The notes beneath the pieces were generated by a model. The model saw nothing but the letters and a program-made list of their open reading frames with translations. It did not search any database and had not been told where the DNA came from. Of a stretch of DNA of 64,000 bases, positions 28,482 to 36,680 are shown one piece after another. The DNA is taken from the NCBI RefSeq assembly GCF_007004655.1, contig NZ_ML660087.1, positions 545,743-609,742 of the forward strand, written 5' to 3'. Numbering within the stretch: the stretch's first letter is position 1; every line of letters starts with the position of its first letter. The translations under genes and the position numbers were made by a program. This DNA is from Exilibacterium tricleocarpae. Its GTDB lineage: Bacteria > Pseudomonadota > Gammaproteobacteria > Pseudomonadales > Cellvibrionaceae.

Positions 28482-28513
28482 AAATAAAAAGGCCCGCTGA
28501 ACTGTGCGGGCCT
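28482..28513 (-). terminator. Rho-independent terminator abutting the RDD start codon
   Basis: On the minus strand AGGCCCGC (28513-28506), an 8-nt loop and GCGGGCCT (28497-28490) form a perfect 8-bp GC-rich stem, followed by TTTTTATTT and then directly the RDD ATG. It would end transcripts of the secreted-protein gene upstream. Confidence 0.85.
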
Positions 28514-28540
28514 GATTGTAGCAGATGTGTGAAGTAGCGT

Positions 28541-29068
28541 TTAAAACTTATAGTCCATAGACAGTTTCAGTTTATTGCCGGAAATCTTGAGGTCGTAGTC
28601 GACCTCACTTTTGGTGAAACTGCTGCGGTAGGACTTTTTGCTGCCGGAACCCGTACCCAGGCTGTTCTTTCCCGTCATAAATCCCGGCTTTTGCATATTG
28701 TCCCAGTAAGTACGCAAGCCCATTTTCAACAACTTGGACAAGACCTTACTATCGTGTTCGAGATCGGTCTGGTGGTGATGTTGATGCAACCACTGGTAGT
28801 TCAGCGCCCGCTGGGTCGAGTTCATCTGGTTGTCGCGAAAATGCATGGCGGCCTGTTCCAGCGCCTGGTTATCGAGACCGGTGGTGCTGGGGAGTGCGGA
28901 AATTTCCACGCGATTATCGGTCTGCTTGAGGGGGTTGTAAAACAAGAGGTTATCGGGGATGAATATATCGTCGCTGTTTTCAGCCCAACTGAGCTGGGGC
29001 GCGATGGCACTCAGTGCCAGAAGCAGGGTGGCCATATAGAACGGCAGTGGGTGTATTCGATCCGTCAA
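28541..29068 (-). CDS. Unrecognised secreted protein
   Basis: About 175 residues, no family recognised. The likely start is TTG 29068 with GGAG 8 bases upstream, giving a signal peptide IHPLPFYMATLLLALSAI and cleavage after SWA. ATG 29035 is the alternative. The mature part is hydrophilic with a His-rich stretch (WLHQHHHQTDLEHDSK) and ends in SEVDYDLKISGNKL...DYKF; alternating residues and the final Phe resemble the last strand of an outer-membrane barrel. The frame is open to 29284 through Ser/Lys/Asn-rich codons formed by short repeats, which I treat as leader. The terminator at 28482-28513 follows the gene. Confidence 0.65.
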   Translation of the reverse strand: MTDRIHPLPFYMATLLLALSAIAPQLSWAENSDDIFIPDNLLFYNPLKQTDNRVEISALPSTTGLDNQALEQAAMHFRDNQMNSTQRALNYQWLHQHHHQTDLEHDSKVLSKLLKMGLRTYWDNMQKPGFMTGKNSLGTGSGSKKSYRSSFTKSEVDYDLKISGNKLKLSMDYKF

Positions 29069-29210
29069 AACAATTGCTCCGAGGTTGGCGTCGCCGGGCG
29101 ACGGTTTGTTCAACTGTTTTGTGTACTTTGTCTTGTTTGTGTTTGTCGTGTTGTCTTTGTTTTCAGTTTTGTTCGTACTTTTCTTGCTCTTGCTCTTGCT
29201 TTTCTCGCTC

Positions 29211-29270
29211 GTGCTTACTTGGTTCGTACTTATCTGGTTCGCGCTTATTTGGTTTGTATTTCTATGGTCC
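29211..29270. repeat. 15-bp degenerate tandem repeat, 4 units
   Basis: GTGCTTACTTGGTTC, GTACTTATCTGGTTC, GCGCTTATTTGGTTT and GTATTTCTATGGTCC (29211, 29226, 29241, 29256), preceded by CTTGCT hexamer repeats near 29182-29200. It lies in the leader of the minus-strand secreted-protein gene. Confidence 0.8.
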
Positions 29271-29679
29271 GTACTTCTCGTCATCTCGCCAAGCTCCTGT
29301 TTCCAGAAGTATGGATCATCTTGCCCTGATCGCTGTGGATTATAAAGCCTCTTTTTAGATCGAAATGTATGGAAAATGTAAGCGGTTCATCGGCGTGACT
29401 GCTCAGCCATTCCAGGCGTCGGCCCGGGGGCTACCAGCCTCTTGCACAGGGGGGTGAGTGAATCTTAACTTGCCAAATGGAATTTTTGTCCCGGCTGTGA
29501 CGTCTTAATTCTCTCAGCAGTTTCAGAAGAGGCCGAGTAGAACAAATCGATCTAGTCGCTGGTCGGGATTTAAACGATTTGTGTCATTTTTGTTTCTTTT
29601 TAAAAGCCAAAAAGAATTAAAAAATAAAAAAATAGACTTTTTTATTCTATTGAGGCTGAGTAGGGCAGCGCACTGCCGC
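29271..29679. other. Intergenic space with an AT-rich island
   Basis: No gene seen. Bases ~29570-29660 are strikingly A/T-rich with long A and T runs in a GC-rich chromosome, immediately 3' of the cyclase gene on the minus strand. They could include its terminator or be a foreign remnant; no clear GC stem is visible. Confidence 0.4.
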
Positions 29680-30573
29680 TTAGCTGAGGCGAAAACGAAT
29701 CACTTCGGTGCTGGGTTTATCGGTCTGGCCGCCGATGCCGATACTGCCTTCGCCCTGCAGCGGCACTTCCTCGCGGCGCAGGTAAATCGGTTCGTGACCG
29801 GGCGTGGTGACATAGGTGCCGTTGGTGCTGTGGTCCACCAGTACAAACTTGCCGCGGCGGAAGTCGATATGGCAGTGGTCGCGGGAGGCGAGGCTGGTAT
29901 TGATAAAGAGATCCACACGCCGCGGGTCCCTGCCGATCACAAACGGTGTCTCCTGTGGCGTAAGCTGCAATTCGCCGTCGCTGTGAGCCAGGGTCAGGCG
30001 CTGGCTGGCGGGATTATCCCCGCTGAGTTCCTGCAGTGCCATGACGCGCGTGGCGCTGTAGGTTTGGTCGGGCAGCTCCCACTGCAGGCGGTAGATCAAC
30101 GAGATTTGGCCCTCGCCCTTGATGGGGATGCGGTCAAACTCCTGGCAGGCGTCGCGCAATGACGGCGGCAACTCGTCCACTATCGCCTGGGTGACAACCG
30201 TCTGCCGGGCGCGGGCGATATGGGCGACGCAGGCCGCATCGTTGACCGTATCGCCGAACACATCGCCGTCCACCAGCAGGGTCGCGCCATAAGCCAGGCC
30301 GATGCGAATGGCCAGGCCGTTGCCGTCCTGACTGCCCTGCTGCATGGCGATGGCGGCGCTGCAGGCGGCCTCGGGGTGATCGAAGCGCGCCATGACTTCA
30401 TCGCCAATGGTTTTTACCACGATACCGTTATTGGCCTCCGTGAGGGCCCGCATAGTGCCGATAGTTTCGTCGATCAGGCTTTTTGCCTCGAGGTTGCCCA
30501 CGCGTTTGTACAGCGCCGAGCTGCCCGACACATCGGCGAACATGATGGCTTGCAGCTGGCTGGTATCGCTCAT
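29680..30573 (-). CDS. Class III adenylate/guanylate cyclase domain fused to an FHA domain
   Basis: 297 residues, no membrane segment. N-terminal CHD cyclase domain: IMFADVSGSSALYKRVG with the first metal Asp, KTIGDEVMARF with the second, and VDGDVFGDTVNDAACVAHIAR, which carries the Asn/Arg-type transition-state residues. C-terminal FHA domain (~190-285): FVIGRDPRRVDLFI, SRDHCHIDFRRGKFVLVD, STNGTYV, i.e. a phosphothreonine-binding fold. It would make cAMP or cGMP under control of a phosphorylated partner. No kinase or phosphatase gene is adjacent. ATG 30573 is chosen over an upstream in-frame start because FADVSG follows at the usual distance. Confidence 0.88.
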   Translation of the reverse strand: MSDTSQLQAIMFADVSGSSALYKRVGNLEAKSLIDETIGTMRALTEANNGIVVKTIGDEVMARFDHPEAACSAAIAMQQGSQDGNGLAIRIGLAYGATLLVDGDVFGDTVNDAACVAHIARARQTVVTQAIVDELPPSLRDACQEFDRIPIKGEGQISLIYRLQWELPDQTYSATRVMALQELSGDNPASQRLTLAHSDGELQLTPQETPFVIGRDPRRVDLFINTSLASRDHCHIDFRRGKFVLVDHSTNGTYVTTPGHEPIYLRREEVPLQGEGSIGIGGQTDKPSTEVIRFRLS

Positions 30574-30691
30574 GGCTTGACTCCGGTGATGCAGGCACGG
30601 CTGCCCGGTTGCCAAGTATATCGACTGTCGGCGCCTTATCGCAAAAAGCCACAGGCAAATTCGTGCCAGCGGTCTGGACCCCGGCCGGATT

Positions 30692-31120
30692 TCAGGGCGC
30701 CTTCAGCCAGACGTAGCGGGCCTCTGCGATAGCGACGACTTCGCCATTGGTATCGGTCAGCTCCTGGTGGTTGATCAGGCTGCTCTTGCCCTCGGCCAGG
30801 GTCTCGCGCTGCAGGCGTTCGAACTCTGCCTCGGCAATCTCCAGCGACATAAACACATCGGTCAGCGCCGGGCGGCGAAACCGTATTTTTACCTCCGCCA
30901 CTATGGGCAGTATTTTGCGGGTGTCCACCCGGCGCACGAACAGGGCGCCGGCGGGGAACTCGGCCAGGGTAAACAGACTGCCCGCATACATGGTGCCGAC
31001 ATGGTTGACGTTGGGAGCCAGGGGCATGGTGGCGGTTACCCGGTTGTCATCGAGCGAAAGGATACGCGCACCCATCTTCTCAATGATATCGATCGTCATG
31101 GCTGGTTGGTCGGTGGTCAT
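30692..31120 (-). CDS. Hotdog-fold thioesterase-like protein (DUF4442/YiiD type)
   Basis: 142 residues. Hotdog-fold pattern with NHVGTMYAGSLFTLAEFPAGAL, the region normally holding the active-site acidic residue of PaaI/YiiD-like thioesterases, and the beta strands VAEVKIRFRRPAL and EVVAIAEARYVWLKAP. Probably an acyl-CoA thioesterase, substrate unknown. Start ATG 31120 is chosen; the open frame extends 30 codons upstream through sequence unlike the family. It is upstream of the cyclase gene on the same strand with a 118-bp gap, so co-transcription is possible but unproven. Confidence 0.78.
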   Translation of the reverse strand: MTTDQPAMTIDIIEKMGARILSLDDNRVTATMPLAPNVNHVGTMYAGSLFTLAEFPAGALFVRRVDTRKILPIVAEVKIRFRRPALTDVFMSLEIAEAEFERLQRETLAEGKSSLINHQELTDTNGEVVAIAEARYVWLKAP

Positions 31121-31250
31121 GGCAACTCGCTTATCGGTTGACTGGCAAAGGTGGTAGAAGCTGAAAGTTACCCGATGCCGGGGATGGCATTGCTTTAAGC
31201 GAATTTGCACAATTTATCGACCCTCGTTATCCCTATCGATCTCGGCTAAG

Positions 31251-31410
31251 AATATCGGAGGTAGGTTTGCCGCTGGGTAGGGCTTCCAGAAACTCTCGAC
31301 AGCAGGGATGCTGTCGGGACCAAAAGTAGGCGCTTTAGGCGAGTCCCCAGGTACGGGTTCACGACGTGTTTCTGAAAGCCCTACCCAGCGGCAAACCGGC
31401 CAATTGGCAC
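31251..31410 (+). repeat. Palindromic element copy C (74-nt core)
   Basis: Arms 31264-31293 and 31368-31397 are inverted copies with 29 of 30 matching. Core 31294-31367 closely resembles copy B (CGACAGCA-GGGA-TGCTGTCG, AAAAGTAGGCGCTTTAGGCG). Left end AATATCGGAGGTAGG, right end CCAATTGGCAC. Its arms are homologous to those of copies A and G but differ at several positions with matching changes on both sides. It lies between divergent genes (thioesterase and MFS), i.e. in a promoter region. Confidence 0.9.
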
Positions 31411-31769
31411 GCTTTTGCTTAAGGCATTGCTATTCCCGACGCCGGCAGTTTGCCGGTGCCGGCAGTGCGGGTCCGCTGGCAGATTATTTTAGAAAATATC
31501 CATACATTTGCAGTGACGTTAACTATCAACGACGGTGACATTTCATGAAGTTTCTATGCGTTGCTGCGGTATATGTTATGGTGGGCGGCCGGGAAGCCGC
31601 GTGGCGGCCTGTCGCACCCGGCCCGCGGCGGCCTTCGTGGGCCTGTGGTTTGCGGACCATGTCTGCCGGCTGACGTTCAGCGGCCATTGTGCGGCGGAGA
31701 ATCCTCACCGACGAAGGTTGGACGGCAGGTGATGGACTGCGCAGGTGAAGTGAAAAGTGGAGTGGATAA
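31411..31769. other. Intergenic space upstream of the MFS gene
   Basis: No supported gene. A 42-codon frame from ATG 31545 (MKFLCVAAVYVMVGG, then Arg/Pro-rich) exists in very GC-rich sequence but has no recognisable features. The rest presumably carries the MFS promoter. Confidence 0.3.
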
Positions 31770-33154
31770 ATGACGGATCAAGGTATCGATACGCGGCACG
31801 CGCCCGCGGATAAGCCGCAAAAGCGCGAGTTGTTTGCCTGGGCGATGTACGACTTCGCCAACTCGGGTTACACCACGGTGGTGCTCACCACGGTTTTCAA
31901 TGTGTATTTCGTCGGTGTGGTGGCGAGTAGCCTGAATGCCGACAACGGCGGCAGCGCCACTTTCCTGTGGACCCTGGCCATGGGGATCGCCAACGCCATC
32001 GTGCTGTTGTCGGCGCCGGTGCTCGGAGCCATCGCCGACTATCACGCGATCAAAAAGCCGCTGTTGGTGGTCACCACCATCGGTTGTGTCGCGGGCACGG
32101 CGTTGCTCGCGCTGGCCGGGGCGGGCGACCTGGTGATGGCCATGACGCTGGTGATTATCTCCAATGTTATGTTTGCCAGTGGCGAAAACCTGATTTCCGC
32201 CTTTTTGCCGGAGATCAGCGACAGAAAAAATATGGGCCGGGTATCGGGCTTTGCCTGGGGGCTGGGTTATTTCGGCGGCATACTGTCGCTGGTGTTGTGC
32301 CTGCTCTATATCAACTGGGCCGAGGGCCGCGGCGCCGATGCCAGCCAGTATGTACCGGTAACCATGCTGATCGTTGCGGTGATGTTTGCCTTGGCGGCGC
32401 TGCCGACGTTTTTATGGCTGCGTGAGCGGGCGGTGCCGGTGGCCCCCGTCACCCGGCAATTTTCTCTGTTGCAGGCCGGCCGGGTCGGCCTGAATCGGGG
32501 GCTGGGGCGGGTACTGCACACGCTCAGGGAGGCCTCCCACTACCGGGACCTGTTTCGTTTTCTGCTGACGCTGGCGGTCTACCAAAGCGGCGTCAGCACG
32601 GTCATTGTGCTGGCGGCGGTGTATGCCCAGGAGGTGGTGGGGCTGTCGCAGCAGGATATTATTCTGTTGATCCTGGTGGTCAACTTTACCGCGGCGCTCG
32701 GTGCGGTGGTGTTCGGGCTGATCCAGGACAAACTCGGCTCCATACGCACGCTGGCGATCACACTACTGATTTGGATAGTGGCGGTCGCCGTGGTCTTTCG
32801 CGCGTCGCAGCCGCTGGATATGTGGATCGCCGGCAACCTTATCGGTCTCGCTATGGGCGCGACTCAGTCGGCCGGGCGGGCGTTGATCGGGCAGTTCACC
32901 CCACCGGCGCGCACCGCGGAATTTTTTGGTTTGTGGGGTCTGGCCATGCGGGTGGCGGCGATAGTGGGGCCGGTGAGTTACGGTGTGATCAGCTATTTCA
33001 GCGGCGGCGACCACCGCCTGGCACTGCTGTCGACGTTGCTGTTTTTCGTCGTCGGTCTGCTGTTGTTACTGACCGTCGATGAAAAGCGCGGGCAGGTGGC
33101 CGTCAGCCGTTACGGCGACAACGACACCGCAACGGCCGACGTGGAGCCGGCTGC

Positions 33155-33158
<4 letters not shown>
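31770..33158 (+). CDS. UMF1-type MFS transporter
   Basis: 462 residues, 12 predicted membrane helices. N-terminal KRELFAWAMYDFANSGYTTVVLTTVFNVYF is the signature of the UMF1/Atg22-like branch of the major facilitator superfamily; SNVMFASGENLISAFLPEIS and GRVSGFAWGLGYFGG are further marks. Substrate unknown (the yeast relative exports amino acids from the vacuole). The ATG at 31770 follows a GTGGA purine stretch. Its stop codon (33156-33158) overlaps that of the convergent gap gene, so the two transcripts must run into one another. Confidence 0.88.
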
Positions 33159-34153
<995 letters not shown>

Positions 34154-34155
34154 GA

Positions 34156-35184
34156 TTATTCTCCTTTTTCCAGATTGGCTTGTTCCAGGTCGGCATAGGC
34201 CCGCACCACATCGATAATGCGACAGGCGTGGCCGACACTTTCATACCAGGCGATGGTCTTGACCATTTTCTGCCCCGATTTAATAGTCGCTTTGAGGTCG
34301 AACAGTGCCGACTGCCGGCAGCCGATCACATCCGATGACACAATCGGCTCAGCGGTGGCTGCCAGTAGGTTGGGGGTCTGCTCCGCGCCCTTGACGATAG
34401 CCGTGTTGACATCCTCCACAGTAACGGCCGGGTCCTTGAAAATAATCGTGCAATCGAGCATCGAACCTTTCTGAACCGGCACATTGAGGGCGTTGCCGCA
34501 CAGGCGGCCGGCAAACTGCGGCATAATTTTTTCAACCCAGGCGGGCGACAGGTTGGTATTGGGGATGATGTTCTCCGCCGCCGAGCGGCTGCGGCGGTAG
34601 TCCTCGCCGGCGGCGTCCTGCAGAGACTGGTCACTGGTGTAGGCGTGGACCGACGTCATAATCGCGTAGTCGACTTTGAGATTGGCCCTGTCGACGGCGT
34701 TCAGCACGGTCGCCAGGGCGCCGGTGGTGGCCGAGCCGGCGCAAATCATACGGTCCCCGGCCTTAATGGTGTCGTCGTTGATACCCGGTATTACAAAGCG
34801 GTCGATATGATCTTTCGGCAGCATTGCGATAATGACCCGTTTAGCGCCGGCGTCCAGGTGGGCCTGCATATCGTCGCGACCGTCGTATTTGCGGGTGGCG
34901 TCGATGACGAAATCCACCTCGAACAGGTCCCAGGGTACATCGCTCGGGTGCGAGCCGTTGAGAATCCGGGTGGAGAATTTCGGATTGCGCAGGTAGTTCC
35001 CATCCAGGGTACAATCCAGGCCTTCGACCCCCTCGGTCTCCAACAGGTAGTGAATAATTTCCGGCTTGCCGATGTCGCAGACTGCAACGATTTCTATGTC
35101 ATCGCCCTCCAGCGCCAGGCGATAGAGATGCCTGCCGATATGGCCGAAACCCATAATACCCAATCGAATCTTTTGTGTAGCCAA
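34156..35184 (-). CDS. GAPDH paralogue lacking the catalytic cysteine
   Basis: 342 residues, GAPDH fold end to end. The Rossmann motif is kept (GIMGFGHIGRHLYR) and so is the active-site His (MTSVHAYTSDQ), but the SNASCTTNC segment reads CAGSATTGA, so both cysteines are absent; TSTGAAKA becomes NTNLSPAW, the SRVPVP Arg is lost (ALNVPVQ) and DNEWGY becomes ESVGHA. It should bind a dinucleotide but cannot form the thioacyl intermediate. The frame is intact with no stops, so it is not a decayed pseudogene. TTG 35184 (AGGGGGT upstream) is my start; upstream in-frame codons would add 16 residues. It precedes gap by 2 bp. Confidence 0.88.
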   Translation of the reverse strand: MATQKIRLGIMGFGHIGRHLYRLALEGDDIEIVAVCDIGKPEIIHYLLETEGVEGLDCTLDGNYLRNPKFSTRILNGSHPSDVPWDLFEVDFVIDATRKYDGRDDMQAHLDAGAKRVIIAMLPKDHIDRFVIPGINDDTIKAGDRMICAGSATTGALATVLNAVDRANLKVDYAIMTSVHAYTSDQSLQDAAGEDYRRSRSAAENIIPNTNLSPAWVEKIMPQFAGRLCGNALNVPVQKGSMLDCTIIFKDPAVTVEDVNTAIVKGAEQTPNLLAATAEPIVSSDVIGCRQSALFDLKATIKSGQKMVKTIAWYESVGHACRIIDVVRAYADLEQANLEKGE

Positions 35185-35207
35185 GACTGACACCCCCTGC
35201 TTGCTGT

Positions 35208-35272
35208 GGTTGAAGGTAATAGTTGAAGGCAATAGTTAACGGCAATGGTTAACAGTAGTCGTTAAGCGCAAC
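35208..35272. repeat. 13-bp degenerate tandem repeat, 5 units
   Basis: GGTTGAAGGTAAT, AGTTGAAGGCAAT, AGTTAACGGCAAT, GGTTAACAGTAGT and CGTTAAGCGCAAC (35208-35272) stand directly upstream of the GAPDH-paralogue start on the minus strand. Confidence 0.85.
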
Positions 35273-35896
35273 AGTTGAAACCCCGGTTTGCGCAGGTTCC
35301 AGCTATTCCATGGCGTAGCTTAATTGACCTGTGGGTGTATTCCAAGTGGCGCAACTGTGCTCAGGGCCTGACTGAAGGATATAGTGTTACAGGCCCCGGG
35401 TGGCGTTTCTGGCGGGGGAAAAACAAGCCGTTGTCGCGAGTCGCTGGTGTGAATGACAACGATGCTGGGTTAATGGTTTGCGGACAAGGATATACGCGCC
35501 TGGATCCCCTCGATTAAGGTGCCGTTTGCCCATACTGCGGTGCCGCTTGCCTATGTGCTCGGAGATGGATCAGGCAGCTTACCCGCATGCCCCTCCTGCG
35601 TCATCCTTATCGCTAACCCGTATTTGGGGCGGCACTGAGCTGATCCCCGGACCCAGTGTGTTAACTGGATCAAAAAATTGCGCGAAAAAGTTTCATTGGA
35701 TCGAGTGAGGCGATTTATCCGCGGTCGACCAGCACAATTGCCACCGCAGTGAAAGCGCTGGCGGCGCAACCGAGTATTAAATGTGCACCTTTAGTGCATA
35801 GTTGGCATATACCCGGTAACAGCGGCGCCGCAACGTATCGTCTCTCTGGCTATCGCCTGTCTAGATTCTTGCCCAACCTCGGGAAGGTGAACAGGA
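35273..35896. other. Intergenic space, no gene supported
   Basis: Two short open frames here show no family features. A 20-21 bp direct repeat (GGTGCCGTTTGCC at 35518, GGTGCCGCTTGCC at 35539) is the only structure noticed. The space must hold the promoter of the gap pair (minus) and of the Rhs-core gene (plus). Confidence 0.4.
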
Positions 35897-36595
35897 ATGA
35901 GAAAAGTGTTGATACTGGTGGCGGCCCTCGCGTTTTGTTGGCGTGGCTTTAGTGCGGTAGCTACTGTAGAAACCCGCGCCGAATCCGCGCCGCAGGCCGG
36001 GTATTCTTATTGTTGCGGGCCGCTGTCCACTACTACCCGTTACTACCGGCCGGTACTGGCTCGCTTTGTGTCAGCAGACCCCTCCGATCCGTTGGGCGAT
36101 GGTGTCGGACTTAATCGCTACGCTTATGCGTTTAACAACCCGGTGTTTGTCAGAGACCCCAGCGGCTTGTCTGCCGAAGCCAATGATCCACAAGATACCG
36201 ACAGCGAGGCCGCGGCTGAGAATGACGGTGGTGCCGGTGAGCACGCCGATGCGGACCCGGGCGGGCAGCAGCCCGGTAAGTCCGAAGACGCCGTCGAGCA
36301 GGAGGACGAACAACAGGGTGAACTGACCGAGGAGGAACGGGAAGCGATAAAAGACAAAATGGAACAACTTGAAGACGCGCGTCAAAAAGCGCTGGAGAAG
36401 GCGCAGCGCTTGTCGGACCGGTTGAATGACCTGCAGGATATATTGGATAAAAATGCATTTCCCGAGCCGGGCCGGCAACCGCAGCCCGGATTGCCCAGTG
36501 ATGTCGAACCCGTTGCGCCGCTGGATAACGCCAGCCCGGGGGCGAGGCCTGATGAGCCGAATCCCCATGCCGATGAGCCGGCTCCCAAACGTTAA
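35897..36595 (+). CDS. Small secreted protein carrying an orphan Rhs core motif
   Basis: 232 residues. Signal peptide KVLILVAALAFCWRGFSAVA, then at ~45-92 the complete C-terminal Rhs-repeat-associated core signature (TRYYRPVLARFVSADPSDPL, NRYAYAFNNPVFVRDPSGL) without any YD repeats. The rest is an acidic low-complexity stretch (~95-140), a charged coiled coil (~145-185, EEEREAIKDKMEQLEDARQK) and a Pro-rich tail. GGAAGG lies upstream of the ATG at 35897. It is followed 85 bp later by the large YD-repeat protein whose own core is degenerate. No toxin domain is seen. Function unknown. Confidence 0.75.
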   Translation: MRKVLILVAALAFCWRGFSAVATVETRAESAPQAGYSYCCGPLSTTTRYYRPVLARFVSADPSDPLGDGVGLNRYAYAFNNPVFVRDPSGLSAEANDPQDTDSEAAAENDGGAGEHADADPGGQQPGKSEDAVEQEDEQQGELTEEEREAIKDKMEQLEDARQKALEKAQRLSDRLNDLQDILDKNAFPEPGRQPQPGLPSDVEPVAPLDNASPGARPDEPNPHADEPAPKR

Positions 36596-36680
36596 CCGGA
36601 CGGTTTGTCGTCGGCTTTTCGGCTCAGCGGGAAGTTGAGGTTTTATCGTTAACACGACTCATCTGATAATAGGAAAGACT

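Noticed and set aside
29570-29660. Replication origin or AT-rich unwinding element
   Set aside because: There are no DnaA-box clusters nearby and no dnaA, gidA or parAB genes; AT content alone is not enough.
36028-36170. Rhs toxin/immunity cassette
   Set aside because: No variable toxin tip follows either Rhs core and no small immunity-like gene is present; the downstream gene at 42109 looks like a transglutaminase-type protein with a signal peptide.
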